Shown here piece by piece: positions 17,524 to 26,971 of a stretch of 64,000 nt of DNA (position 1 is the first letter of the stretch; the number at the start of each line of letters is the position of its first letter). The stretch spans positions 36,750-100,749 of the forward strand of contig NZ_VXCP01000011.1 of NCBI RefSeq assembly GCF_011355085.1. The letters run 5' to 3'. Below the pieces are notes generated by a model. The model was not told where the DNA came from and did no database searches. It worked only from the letters and a program-made list of their open reading frames with translations. Both the position numbers and the translations under genes were made by a program. Source of the stretch: Pseudomonas akapageensis. Lineage in GTDB: Bacteria > Pseudomonadota > Gammaproteobacteria > Pseudomonadales > Pseudomonadaceae.

Positions 17524-17838
17524 TTAGCCGCAGTTGACCCGAGTGATGACACCCCGATCGTCGGCATTGAGATTCAACCGATCGGAGCGGTACTCCAGGG
17601 TAACCATGTCGTGAGGCTTGAGAATGCGCGCCGCTTGCGCGCCCGAGCGCGTACGCGCCTGCTCCAGCAGTTCGGCGGATGCCTGCTTGCCGACGGCAAA
17701 GTCGGCGGCGCCAGCCTGGCAACGACCATCGGAATTGGCAGCGACCTCTGGCTCTTTGGACGTTGTTCCTGACGACGAGCAACCCGCCAGAACCATTGCT
17801 GCCAGCACAGCCCCCAATGATGCACGCATGCGAGACAT
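17524..17838 (-). CDS. I78-family peptidase inhibitor lipoprotein
   Basis: The 104-residue product begins with a lipoprotein signal (VLAAMVLAGCSSSG, lipid on Cys) and carries an I78-type inhibitor domain: CQAGAADFAVGKQASAELLE, then DMVTLEYRSDRLNLNADDRG and RVNCG at the end. The family inhibits serine proteases in the periplasm. The ATG at 17838 follows AAGGAGG. It stands as a single gene downstream of a REP element. Confidence 0.85.
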   Translation of the reverse strand: MSRMRASLGAVLAAMVLAGCSSSGTTSKEPEVAANSDGRCQAGAADFAVGKQASAELLEQARTRSGAQAARILKPHDMVTLEYRSDRLNLNADDRGVITRVNCG

Positions 17839-17932
17839 GAATCCTCCTTGTAAAAAATGATTGCCGCTAGTCTGCCTGAGCCCGCTTCGCGAAGGGGCGA
17901 CAAATCGTGACTGAATATTTAACGGCGAGCGC

Positions 17933-18235
17933 TCAGTAGACGTCGATGTAGTCATAGGGCGGGTTCGGCCAGTTCTGCTGCAAGGCATTGAATATCTGTT
18001 GCACCCAGACCGCGTCGCTGGCCGCGACCGGCCCTACGCAACCCGACCCGGCGGCCCAGGTTTCCAGACGAAAGGACAAACCGTCGGTATCTCTACCGCC
18101 GACCACGGTCGAGATGAACGCAATGCCTGCCCTGGTCACCCGCAATTGGTTGTGAACTGCCCCATCGGCCCCGGCAATCAACTGGCGCACGCCTTCGAGG
18201 GTGAACTGCGCGGGGTCATTCAGATCGATCTGCAC
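17933..18235 (-). CDS. Hypothetical protein with GTG start
   Basis: A 100-residue frame opens with GTG and reads MQIDLNDPAQFTLEGVRQLI, with a middle RVTRAGIAFISTVVGGRDTD and C-terminus PPYDYIDVY. It looks like a small soluble alpha/beta protein. No export signal or known domain is visible and the ribosome site is poor. The start and family are uncertain. Confidence 0.55.
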   Translation of the reverse strand: MQIDLNDPAQFTLEGVRQLIAGADGAVHNQLRVTRAGIAFISTVVGGRDTDGLSFRLETWAAGSGCVGPVAASDAVWVQQIFNALQQNWPNPPYDYIDVY

Positions 18236-18418
18236 ATCGGTTACCGGACTTTGAAAAAGGCTTCAGTTTGCCACGCCCCCGCTTTTATTCCCAAGCAGCA
18301 GTGCCGCACGCCCGGCAAAATGGTTAACTGCCAGCATCGAGGGGGATTGGTTCGCATCACAATCGGCATTAGGCTATTGCAACCGGTAACCCGCCCACAC
18401 CACGCATCGAGATTCCGT

Positions 18419-18637
18419 ATGTCCAGCCTTACCATAGACGCAGACATCAAGGTCACCCGCCCCGAGGGGCACAGTGCCTACAGCCCGGGCACCTCTGAAG
18501 AATTGACCATTATCGCGATGGACTTGCTGGTCAAGGATATCGGCTACGAAGGCGCGCAGAAGTTCATCGGCCAGGTGCTCGAGCGACACAAAGAAAAAGC
18601 GGCGCTAATCCAGGCGGACCAAGCGAGCACAGAGTAA
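18419..18637 (+). CDS. Small hypothetical protein overlapping nucleoside hydrolase end
   Basis: The 72-residue frame reads MSSLTIDADIKVTRPEGHSA then a helical C-terminal half with MDLLVKDIGYEGAQKFIGQV. Composition is protein-like and a GAG lies nine bases before the ATG. Its 3' end overlaps the convergent nucleoside hydrolase gene by 33 bases. No domain recognised. Confidence 0.55.
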   Translation: MSSLTIDADIKVTRPEGHSAYSPGTSEELTIIAMDLLVKDIGYEGAQKFIGQVLERHKEKAALIQADQASTE

Positions 18638-19555
18638 GTCGAAGAACGCCTGAGCGTCGCCATCCTCGATCCACAGGGCATTGGCCGGCAACGCCGATGC
18701 ACCTGCGTCGGCGACCCGGGTTTGCCCCAGGGTTGGCCCTTCGCCACAGTCGATGCTCATACGCACCTGGCGACCACGGAACATTCCGGGTTGCAGCAGG
18801 TACGCAATCACGCAGGCATCATGCACCGGTCCACCGGACAAACCGTAGCGCTCCATGTCCGTGGCCACATAAGCTTCGAGAATCGCCACTACCAGCTCGC
18901 CAGCCCGATTGCCCAATGCCGCCAACTGCCTGAAGCGCGCCTCGCTGGTCAGCATCCGATGGGTGACATCCAGCGACAAATACACCAGCTTCACGCCACT
19001 GGCCAGCACCACATCGGCTGCATGGGGATCGGCATGGAGGTTGAATTCGGCCGCCGGCGTGATATTGCCTCCCATGGCCTGCGCCCCGCCCATCACGATT
19101 ACCTCACGAATACCGCGGGCGATCTCCGGCGCCTGACCCAGCGCAAGGGCCAGATTGGTCTGCGGCCCGAGCATGGCCAGAGTGATGCTGTGCGGCGCAG
19201 CCCTGGACAAGGTCCAGACCAGGTACTCGACCGCACCGCCTTCAGCCAGGCCATGCTCGGGCGCATAGACGCTCAACCCAGGCAATCCCTCCTCACCATG
19301 AATGTCTTCGGCATAGATCGGAGCACGCTGCAAAGGCCGGTCGGCTCCGGCATAAACCGGTACGTCTGCACGCCCTGCCCACTCCCGGGCTAGACAGGCA
19401 TTACGGGACGTCTTGTCCAGCCGGACATTCCCCGCCACCGTGGTGATCGCCAGCACATTCAGTGCTTCGGGGGATGCCAACGCCAGGAGCAGCGCCACCA
19501 CATCGTCAGCCCCCGGATCGGTGTCGATGATCAGGTCTCGCGCCCGCCCGCTCAC
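18605..19555 (-). CDS. Ribonucleoside hydrolase of the rbs operon
   Basis: The 316-residue protein is an inosine-uridine-preferring nucleoside hydrolase. The calcium-binding DTDPGADDVVALLLAL is at about residues 11-26, with later motifs TLAMLGPQTNLALAL, EFNLHADPHAADVV and the C-terminal HDACVIAYLL. It splits nucleosides into base and ribose. It overlaps rbsK by four bases, so the operon couples nucleoside cleavage to ribose phosphorylation. Confidence 0.92.
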   Translation of the reverse strand: MSGRARDLIIDTDPGADDVVALLLALASPEALNVLAITTVAGNVRLDKTSRNACLAREWAGRADVPVYAGADRPLQRAPIYAEDIHGEEGLPGLSVYAPEHGLAEGGAVEYLVWTLSRAAPHSITLAMLGPQTNLALALGQAPEIARGIREVIVMGGAQAMGGNITPAAEFNLHADPHAADVVLASGVKLVYLSLDVTHRMLTSEARFRQLAALGNRAGELVVAILEAYVATDMERYGLSGGPVHDACVIAYLLQPGMFRGRQVRMSIDCGEGPTLGQTRVADAGASALPANALWIEDGDAQAFFDLLCARLVRLD

Positions 19556-20496
19556 GGCTGCCGCACTTCGTCGAGAAAGGGAATCGAAGGCTGTGCCCCG
19601 GCCCGAGTGACAGACAACGCGGCGGCCGCCTGACCGAAGGCGATGGCCTCACGCTCGCCTCTACCCTGCACCAGCGCAGCGGCAAAACCGCCGACGAAGG
19701 TATCCCCGGCGGCCGTGGTATCCAGCGCCTGAACCCGGGGCGCGGGGAAATGCTCGAAACCCTGGGCATCTGCAAACAACGCGCCCTGCTCGCCCAGTGT
19801 GATGATGACCTTGCCCACGCCCAGCTCGAGCAGACGTTGCGCAGCGACCCTGGCCGTTTCCAGGGAATCCACCGGCAAACCGCTCAGGGCGGCCGCTTCG
19901 CTCTCGTTGGGAATCAGGTAGTCGATCGACGAATACCAATCGACCGGCAACGGCCCGGTGACCGGGGCCGGATTGAGAATCACGGTCTTGCCCAATGCCC
20001 GTGCGCGCTTCAGCGTGTGCTCGACGGTCGCCGGAGGCACTTCGAGCTGGCAGATGACCAGATCGGCCGCCAGCAACAGACTGTCGAAGCGCATCACCGC
20101 CTCCGGCGTCAGGCTGCCGTTGCCGCCAGCGACAATCACGATCGCATTCTGGCTGCTGGCGTCGACCACGATCAGCGCGACGCCGGTGGAGATGCCTTCG
20201 ATGCGCGTCACCGCCTGGCAATCGATTCGCTCGTGTTCGAGGGCCTGGCGCAGTTGCTCGCCATAGGCATCGTCACCGACGCAGCCAATCATTGCGACCC
20301 TGCCCCCCAGCCGTGCAGCCGCGACGGCCTGGTTGGCACCCTTGCCACCCGCCACCGTCGTAAACGACTCGCCAGCCAGGGTTTCGCCTGGGCGCGGCAA
20401 GCGTTCGGCACGGGTCACCAGGTCCATGTTCAGACTGCCGACCACCACCACGTTCGCCGCCACGGGCGTGCCCTCGGCGGCTTCAGCGGTAATCAT
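19552..20496 (-). CDS. rbsK: Ribokinase
   Basis: The 314-residue protein is a PfkB-family sugar kinase: VVVVGSLNMDLVTRAERLPR near the start, GGKGANQAVAAARLGG, and the catalytic DTTAAGDTFVGGFAAAL near residue 250 with the Asp base. It phosphorylates ribose to ribose 5-phosphate. The ATG at 20496 lies inside the end of rbsR (14-base overlap). Confidence 0.95.
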   Translation of the reverse strand: MITAEAAEGTPVAANVVVVGSLNMDLVTRAERLPRPGETLAGESFTTVAGGKGANQAVAAARLGGRVAMIGCVGDDAYGEQLRQALEHERIDCQAVTRIEGISTGVALIVVDASSQNAIVIVAGGNGSLTPEAVMRFDSLLLAADLVICQLEVPPATVEHTLKRARALGKTVILNPAPVTGPLPVDWYSSIDYLIPNESEAAALSGLPVDSLETARVAAQRLLELGVGKVIITLGEQGALFADAQGFEHFPAPRVQALDTTAAGDTFVGGFAAALVQGRGEREAIAFGQAAAALSVTRAGAQPSIPFLDEVRQP

Positions 20497-21502
20497 TGAA
20501 TTGGTCCGGGCGCGGTGCGGTGGATTCGCGCACGACAATGCTCGGCGCGATGATCTTGTGCTCGGTGTCCCCCTCGGGCTGAGTGATCCTGCGCAGCAAC
20601 ATCTCGGCTGCCATCTCCCCCAGCTCGCGGATCGACTGCCCCACGGTGGTCAGTGCCGGATACACATATTTGCTCATCTGAATATCATCGAAGCCGATCA
20701 CCGACAGCTCGCCCGGCACCCGTATATTGCGCTCGGCGGCGGCGCGCAGCACACCCATGCCGATCATGTCGTTGGCCGCGAATATCGCCGTCGGCCGGTC
20801 GTGCTCGAGCAGTTTCACCGCAGCCTCGTAGCCACCCGGGCTGGTGAAATCACTTTCGACCACCCGCTGTGAAACGAACTGAACCCCCTCCTGCGCCAAG
20901 GCCCGGCGATAACCCGCCAGACGTAACTTCGCCACGCTTGTATCGGTCGGACCGTTGATGCAGGCGATGTCGCGATGGCCGAGATCGAGCAGATGCCGGG
21001 TCGCCAGATAAGCGCCCCGCTCATGGTCGATACGCACCAGGTCGGCGTCGACGCCTTCCAGCTCCCGGTCGACGATGACCATGGGTGTGCGCACGGTTGC
21101 CAGGCTGCTGAGCAGATCGGCCTGCTCACCGACCGAGGCCACGATCAGGCCGTCTATGCGTTTCTCGAGCAGCACACGCAGGTAACTGCGCTGCTTTTGC
21201 GGGTTGTCGTCCGAGTTGCAGAGAATCACGCAATAGCCATTGCGCTCACAGCAGTCCTCGATGCCCCGGGCCAGCTCGGCGAAGTACGGGTTGATACTGT
21301 TGGGCACCAGCAACCCGATGGTCGCCGTGCTCCTGGCCTTGAGCGAACGCGCCACGGCACTGGGTACGTAATCGAGCTCCGCAATCGCCTCCTCGACCTT
21401 CAGGCGCACCCGCTCACTGACCGGGCGCGTTTTGTTCAGCACATGGGAAACCGTGGTATAGGAAATGCCCGCAAGTGCGGCTACATCTTTGATCGTTGCC
21501 AT
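20483..21502 (-). CDS. rbsR: Ribose operon repressor, LacI family
   Basis: The 339-residue protein has a LacI helix-turn-helix (ATIKDVAALAGISYTTVSHV, followed by the hinge helix PSAVARSLKARST) and a periplasmic-binding-like effector domain. It should bind the palindrome at 25121 and release on ribose. It sits between rbsC and rbsK, three bases after rbsC. Confidence 0.93.
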   Translation of the reverse strand: MATIKDVAALAGISYTTVSHVLNKTRPVSERVRLKVEEAIAELDYVPSAVARSLKARSTATIGLLVPNSINPYFAELARGIEDCCERNGYCVILCNSDDNPQKQRSYLRVLLEKRIDGLIVASVGEQADLLSSLATVRTPMVIVDRELEGVDADLVRIDHERGAYLATRHLLDLGHRDIACINGPTDTSVAKLRLAGYRRALAQEGVQFVSQRVVESDFTSPGGYEAAVKLLEHDRPTAIFAANDMIGMGVLRAAAERNIRVPGELSVIGFDDIQMSKYVYPALTTVGQSIRELGEMAAEMLLRRITQPEGDTEHKIIAPSIVVRESTAPRPDQFNDYR

Positions 21503-21505
21503 TGT

Positions 21506-22501
21506 TCAGGTCCGCCGGCGAGCGCGCCGGCTGCGATAAGTATCAAGGATCACGGCGATGACGATCACCGCCCCGGTAATGATTCGTTTGGTCGGCTCGG
21601 TCGCGCCGATCTGCGCAAGCCCCGCGGCCAGCACGGAAATGATCAGCACACCGAAGAACGTACTGATGACCGAACCCCGCCCGCCCATCAGGCTGGTCCC
21701 GCCAATCACCACGGCGGCGATCACTTGCAACTCGAGGCCGGCGCCGGCGTTCGGGTCCGCCGCTTCCAGGCGGGATATCTGAAACAGTGCCGCCAACCCT
21801 GCGAGCAGCCCCATGAGCGAGAACACCAGGACCTTGTAAGGCTTGGGATTGATCCCGGCCAGGCGCACCGCTTCTTCGTTGGTGCCGATGCCGATCAGGT
21901 AACGGCCGAACACCGTACGCGTCAGCACGGCCTGCGCCAGGATGATCACCATCAAGGCAATGATGAAGGATGGGGAAATCCCGAAGGCAAACGGCTCGGA
22001 CAGCCAGGCGAAGGCATCGCCGATGTAGGCGGTCCGCGAGTTGGTCATCTGATAGGCCACGCCCCGGGCCATCTCCAGCACCCCCAGCGAGACGATGAAC
22101 GACGGGATGCGCCAGGCCACGGTGATCGAGCCGGTAATGGTGCCCGCCAACGCTGCGCAGCCCATCCCCAGCAGTGCTGCAGGCAACACACTCCAGCCCC
22201 AGCCGAGGATCGCTACGCTGACCGTCGAAGCCGCCAGGGCCAGCACCGAGCCCACCGACAGGTCTATGCCGCCGATGATCAGGACGAACGTCATGCCCAC
22301 CGCCAGGACCATCAGATCGGGGATCTGGTTGGCCAGGGTGCTGAAAGTGGCGTAGGAAAGAAAATGACTGCTCAGCAGCGAGAACAGCACGATCATCGCC
22401 AGCAAGGCGCCCGCCAGGCCCAGATAAGTGCCAAGGCCAGTGTAAAGGCCGTTGCGCTTGCCGCCGGGCACTACGGGATCGGGAAGGGTGGAAGTTTTCA
22501 T
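21506..22501 (-). CDS. rbsC: Ribose ABC transporter permease
   Basis: The 331-residue membrane protein has about eight to ten hydrophobic helices and the branched sugar-permease signature GGIDLSVGSVLALA with the later AAVVIGGTSLMGGRGS loop. It forms the channel for ribose with RbsA and RbsB. It overlaps rbsA by four bases. Confidence 0.94.
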   Translation of the reverse strand: MKTSTLPDPVVPGGKRNGLYTGLGTYLGLAGALLAMIVLFSLLSSHFLSYATFSTLANQIPDLMVLAVGMTFVLIIGGIDLSVGSVLALAASTVSVAILGWGWSVLPAALLGMGCAALAGTITGSITVAWRIPSFIVSLGVLEMARGVAYQMTNSRTAYIGDAFAWLSEPFAFGISPSFIIALMVIILAQAVLTRTVFGRYLIGIGTNEEAVRLAGINPKPYKVLVFSLMGLLAGLAALFQISRLEAADPNAGAGLELQVIAAVVIGGTSLMGGRGSVISTFFGVLIISVLAAGLAQIGATEPTKRIITGAVIVIAVILDTYRSRRARRRT

Positions 22502-24051
22502 GGTGCGCTCCTGTGGGCAGGCTCATGGAGCAGTGCTTCGCGATTCCGGTAGCCGGCAAACGCGGCGGCCAGCAGTTGATCCTGGGTCCAGCTGTCACGC
22601 TCGAAGGTGTCGATCAAGCGCCCTGCCGAGAGCACGCCAATGCGATCGCAGATCAGCATCAACTCGCGCAGGTCGCTGGAGACCACCACTATCGCCTTGC
22701 CCTGACGGGTCAACTCCCCCAGCAATGCATAAATTTCAAATTTGGCGCCGACATCGATGCCCCGCGTCGGCTCATCGAACAGCAACACCCTGCAGTCGCG
22801 CTCCAGCCAACGGCCGATGACCACCTTTTGCTGATTGCCCCCGCTCAACTCGCCGACAACCTGATCGGCGCCTGAACTGCGAATACTCATGGCGTCGATC
22901 TGGCGCTGGGCCAAGGCACGCTCGGCCAAGGCATTGACCAGCCCACCCCGGGAAATCGCCGGCATATTGCCCAGGGCAATGTTGGCCGCGATCGATTGGG
23001 ACAACAGCAGGCCCTCACCCTTGCGATCCTCGGTGATCAAGGCAATCCCGTGGCGAACGGCATCGACCGGCGAATGAATAGTCACGGGTGCAAGCGGCGA
23101 CCCCATCTCGATGGCGCCGCTGTCGGCCGGATCGGCGCCATAGATCAAGCGCAGCAATTCGGTCCGCCCTGCCCCGATCAACCCGGAGATCCCGAAGATC
23201 TCGCCCTGACGCACCTGAAACGAGACATCCCGCACCTTGTCTGCCCGGCTTAGTCCCTTGACGGCCAGGATCGGCTCGCCAAACTGCCGCGCCCCCAGAT
23301 CGATATGCTCGCCGACCGTGCGACCGACCATCAGGTTGACCAGTTGCGCGCTGTCGTAGCGAGCCATGGGCTCGACGCAGACCAGGTGACCGTCACGCAG
23401 CACGGCGATGCGCTGGGCGATACGCGCCAGCTCTTCGAGACGGTGGGAGATATAGACAATGGCCACGCCACGCTTGCGCAGCCGCGCGATTTGCGTGAAG
23501 AGCATCTCGACTTCGCGCGCCGTCAGCATCGCCGTCGGCTCGTCGAGGATCAGCACATGGCAATCGCCGATCAGGTTGCGGGCGATTTCAACCATCTGCT
23601 GATGACCGATACCCAGGTCGCCGACCAGGGTGTCCGGATCGATCGCCTCGAGCCCGACCTGGGCCATGGCCTCGAGTGCCGCCTGGCGCAACCTCTTGTG
23701 GCTTATCCAGCCACCCATGTTGGGCAGGTTGTCGAGGAACAGATTTTCGGCAACGGTAAGCGTCGCCAGCAGGTTCAGCTCCTGCATGACCATGCGCACG
23801 CCCAGCGCTTCGGCCCCCGCGCGGCTGCCCGGCCGATAGGGCTGCCCCTGAAACTGCATTTCACCGGTGGTTGGCAGCTCGAGACCACCGATGATTTTCG
23901 ACAGCGTACTTTTACCGGCGCCATTCTCGCCGGTGAGGGCCAGCACCTCACCCGGCAGCAATGCCAGATCGATATCGGTCAGCACCGGTTGCGCGTAGGT
24001 CTTGCCGATACCGCTGACCGAAAGCACGGCCGTCGAGGCAGTCGCAGACAT
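22498..24051 (-). CDS. rbsA: Ribose ABC transporter ATPase, dual domain
   Basis: At 517 residues it holds two ATPase domains. The first has GENGAGKST, DLGIGHQQMVEIA and LILDEPTAML; the second has GLIGAGRTELLRLI as a degenerate Walker A, then LSGGNQQKVVIGRWL and LLFDEPTRGID. This is the usual RbsA/MglA layout. It powers ribose uptake. Confidence 0.95.
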   Translation of the reverse strand: MSATASTAVLSVSGIGKTYAQPVLTDIDLALLPGEVLALTGENGAGKSTLSKIIGGLELPTTGEMQFQGQPYRPGSRAGAEALGVRMVMQELNLLATLTVAENLFLDNLPNMGGWISHKRLRQAALEAMAQVGLEAIDPDTLVGDLGIGHQQMVEIARNLIGDCHVLILDEPTAMLTAREVEMLFTQIARLRKRGVAIVYISHRLEELARIAQRIAVLRDGHLVCVEPMARYDSAQLVNLMVGRTVGEHIDLGARQFGEPILAVKGLSRADKVRDVSFQVRQGEIFGISGLIGAGRTELLRLIYGADPADSGAIEMGSPLAPVTIHSPVDAVRHGIALITEDRKGEGLLLSQSIAANIALGNMPAISRGGLVNALAERALAQRQIDAMSIRSSGADQVVGELSGGNQQKVVIGRWLERDCRVLLFDEPTRGIDVGAKFEIYALLGELTRQGKAIVVVSSDLRELMLICDRIGVLSAGRLIDTFERDSWTQDQLLAAAFAGYRNREALLHEPAHRSAP

Positions 24052-24078
24052 CAGGCTCTCTCCAGGGGCATTAGGTTT

Positions 24079-25038
24079 CTACGGTTTGGTAATCAGCTCG
24101 ACCGGTGTCTGGATCACGTTGTTGGCGTCGACCTCGACGGGCTGGTTCTTGAGCATTTTCAGCGCCGCTTCAATGCCGAATACCGCTTGCCGGGCCGCGA
24201 ACTGGTCTGCCGTGGCCAGCACCCGACCATCCTTCAGCATCGGCTTGATCGCATTGATGTTGTCGTAACCGACGACCTGGACCTTGCCCACCTTGCCCGC
24301 GGCACGAACGGCAGAAACGGCCCCCAGGGCCATGCTGTCGTTGCCGGCCAGCAGCGCCTTGAGGTCCGGATATTCGTTGAGCATCGCCGCGGCCACGGCG
24401 TTGCCCTTGTCGATCTCCCAGTTGCCGGACTGAACGGACACGACTTTCATCTGCGCCGCTTCCATTGCATCCTTGAAACCCGCCGTGCGCTGCTGGGCAT
24501 TGGTGGTGGTCGATACCCCTTCGATGATGCCGACCTCATCACCGGCCGAAAGCTTGCCCGCCAGGTAGTCACCGACCAGGCGTGCCCCCTTGCGATTGTC
24601 GGGGCCAACGAACGGCACGCTGATGTTCTTGCTCTTGAGCACATCAGGATCGAGCTGGTTGTCGATGTTGACCACCTTGATGCCGGCATCCATGGCTTTC
24701 TTGACGACCGGAACCAGCGCCTTGGAGTCGGCCGGCGCGATGACCAGCGCATCGACTTTGGAGACGATCATCTGCTCGACGATGCGAATCTGGTTGCTGG
24801 TATCGGACTCGTCCTTGATGCCGTTGGAGACCAGGTCGAAATCGGCGGAGTGTTCTTGCTGATAGGCCTTGGCACCGTCTTCCATGGTGAGGAAGAACTC
24901 GTTGGCCAGGGATTTCATGACCAGGGCGACCTTGGGCTTTTCCGGGGTTTGGGCAGCCGCGGCAGAGAGCGGCAGTGCAGCGGACAGGGAGGCCAGCATG
25001 GCAACAGCGAGCAAGCGTCCAGCGAAGGGATGCTTCAT
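24079..25038 (-). CDS. rbsB: Ribose-binding periplasmic protein
   Basis: The 319-residue protein has a signal peptide (LLAVAMLASLSAALPLSAAA) and a type I sugar-binding fold: PKVALVMKSLANEFF, ALVIAPADSKALVPVV and the C-terminal half with LLAGNDSMALGAVSAVRAAG. It captures ribose for RbsAC. It is the first gene of rbsBACRK and its promoter region carries the operator at 25121. Confidence 0.94.
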   Translation of the reverse strand: MKHPFAGRLLAVAMLASLSAALPLSAAAAQTPEKPKVALVMKSLANEFFLTMEDGAKAYQQEHSADFDLVSNGIKDESDTSNQIRIVEQMIVSKVDALVIAPADSKALVPVVKKAMDAGIKVVNIDNQLDPDVLKSKNISVPFVGPDNRKGARLVGDYLAGKLSAGDEVGIIEGVSTTTNAQQRTAGFKDAMEAAQMKVVSVQSGNWEIDKGNAVAAAMLNEYPDLKALLAGNDSMALGAVSAVRAAGKVGKVQVVGYDNINAIKPMLKDGRVLATADQFAARQAVFGIEAALKMLKNQPVEVDANNVIQTPVELITKP

Positions 25039-25120
25039 GGGTTCACTCCGTTGATCTTATGATTATCGTGATTGCGAACCATCAGCCTGCCTGGACAAGA
25101 CACTCAGCCGATCAGGGGCG

Positions 25121-25134
25121 CGCAAACGTTTGCG
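25121..25134. promoter_or_regulatory. RbsR operator palindrome
   Basis: CGCAAACGTTTGCG is a perfect 14-bp palindrome centred on CG, the LacI-family operator form, 83 bases before rbsB. It is the expected RbsR binding site. Confidence 0.8.
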
Positions 25135-25494
<360 letters not shown>

Positions 25495-25534
25495 ACCCAG
25501 CCGACCCCTGATCGCCAGCGCGGTCGGCCCTCAC

Positions 25535-25762
25535 TCAGTCTTCAGCCTTGACGCTGGCGATCTCTTCCGTCTTGATCTTGTAATGCTTGCCCGCAATATC
25601 CGTGAACTCGATGAAGCCAGGCGGGTTAGTGGCATGCGGCTTATCCTTGGTCACGTATTCCGTACCATTTTGCAGGGTCACTACCGTCGGTGACGAGCAC
25701 CCCGCCAAAGCCACCAGCGCGACTAACGCCAGCCACGAAAGCCCAAACCTTCTCCCGTTCAT
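25535..25762 (-). CDS. YgdI/YgdR-family small lipoprotein
   Basis: The 75-residue product has a lipoprotein signal (LALVALVALAGCSSP) followed by a compact SH3-like domain with VVTLQNGTEYVTKDKP and GKHYKIKTEEIASV. These small envelope lipoproteins are common in Pseudomonas and enterics; their function is unclear. A GAGGG site precedes the ATG. Confidence 0.85.
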   Translation of the reverse strand: MNGRRFGLSWLALVALVALAGCSSPTVVTLQNGTEYVTKDKPHATNPPGFIEFTDIAGKHYKIKTEEIASVKAED

Positions 25763-25984
25763 GTCAGACCCTCTTGTCAGTTGAACAGCGCATCGAAAAG
25801 CGTAGCGTCGATCTCGGTGATGCGTAGGGCTTTACACCCTTCCTGCTGATCACTGGACAGGCAAATCAGACGACGAGCAGCAGCCCGAAAAAAAATGCAG
25901 TCCGAGCCTGACTTAATCACCCCTCCCATTGTCAGAAGCGCACTTCAATGCACGAGTTGTTGCGATTTGTCTTACAGTGAAATA

Positions 25985-26000
25985 CTGTATGCACGTACAG
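25985..26000 (+). promoter_or_regulatory. LexA (SOS) box
   Basis: CTGTATGCACGTACAG has the CTG-N10-CAG form with the flanking TA/TA of LexA boxes. It lies 20 bases before the DUF1654 start, so it should repress the DUF1654-endonuclease pair until DNA damage. Confidence 0.75.
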
Positions 26001-26019
26001 CTAAAACAAGGAATGCTTC

Positions 26020-26268
26020 GTGGCAAATACTTCTGCAGCACCGAATCCCGCCAGCAGCTATGAACAGCTCGGCCTGCGCATCCAGAAGATCATCAACTCT
26101 CCCACCGCACAAAAATCCAGGTCCGCCCTGATTTTCCGCCTGGAGCACGAGTCTCCCGATGACTGGGAAACCCTGCTCGAAGAAATCGCTGAAAACGACA
26201 ATGTGACGCTGGCCCATCGCGATGATGGCGGCGTGCAGTTGTTCTGGGTCGTGCCGAAGGAAGATTGA
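26020..26268 (+). CDS. DUF1654 protein, probably SOS-controlled
   Basis: The 82-residue protein is a full DUF1654 domain: SYEQLGLRIQKIINSPTAQK, then DDWETLLEEIAENDNV and GGVQLFWVVPKED. The family is nearly limited to Pseudomonas and its role is unknown. The start is GTG, with AAGGA eight bases before. A LexA box lies just upstream and the endonuclease I gene follows within five bases, so a role linked to DNA damage is likely. Confidence 0.85.
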   Translation: MANTSAAPNPASSYEQLGLRIQKIINSPTAQKSRSALIFRLEHESPDDWETLLEEIAENDNVTLAHRDDGGVQLFWVVPKED

Positions 26269-26272
26269 ACGG

Positions 26273-26962
26273 ATGCGTGTTCGTGGTTTTGCAGTACTCG
26301 CTCTGCTGCTCGCTTTCAACGCCCAGGCCGACGCGCCGCGCACCTTCAACGAGGCCAAGAAAATCGCCTGGAAGCTCTACGCGCCACAGTCGACCGAGTT
26401 CTATTGCGGCTGCAAATACAGCGGCAACCGGGTCAACCTGGACGCCTGTGGTTATGTGCCGCGCAAGAATGCCAATCGCGCCGCGCGCATCGAATGGGAA
26501 CATATCGTTCCGGCCTGGCAGATCGGCCATCAACGCCAATGCTGGCAGGATGGCGGGCGCAAGAACTGCTCGCGCAACGACCCGATCTACCAGCGCGCCG
26601 AAGCGGACTTGCATAACCTGGTGCCCAGCATCGGCGAGGTCAATGGCGATCGCAGCAACTTCAGCTTCGGCTGGTTGCCGGTACAGTCGGGACAATACGG
26701 TTCATGCCTGACCCAGGTCGACTTCAAGGCCAAGAAGGTCATGCCGCGTCCTTCCATTCGCGGCATGATCGCCCGCACCTACTTCTATATGAGCAAGCAG
26801 TACAACCTGCGCCTGTCCAAACAGGACCGGCAGCTCTATGAAGCCTGGGACAAGACCTATCCGGCCAAGGAGTGGGAGCGCCAGCGCAACCAGCAGGTTG
26901 CGTGCGTGATGGGGCGCGGCAATGACTTCGTCGGCCCGGTCAACCTCAACGCCTGCGGCTGA
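26273..26962 (+). CDS. Endonuclease I-like exported DNase
   Basis: The 229-residue protein has a signal peptide (FAVLALLLAFNAQADAP) and the endonuclease I core: IEWEHIVPAWQIGHQRQCW with the catalytic His, and AEADLHNLVPSIGEVNGDRS. Several Cys may form disulfides in the periplasm. EndA/Dns enzymes cut double-stranded DNA outside the cytoplasm. It is the second gene after the LexA box, so its expression probably rises in the SOS response. Confidence 0.88.
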   Translation: MRVRGFAVLALLLAFNAQADAPRTFNEAKKIAWKLYAPQSTEFYCGCKYSGNRVNLDACGYVPRKNANRAARIEWEHIVPAWQIGHQRQCWQDGGRKNCSRNDPIYQRAEADLHNLVPSIGEVNGDRSNFSFGWLPVQSGQYGSCLTQVDFKAKKVMPRPSIRGMIARTYFYMSKQYNLRLSKQDRQLYEAWDKTYPAKEWERQRNQQVACVMGRGNDFVGPVNLNACG

Positions 26963-26971
26963 CCCTCAGCC

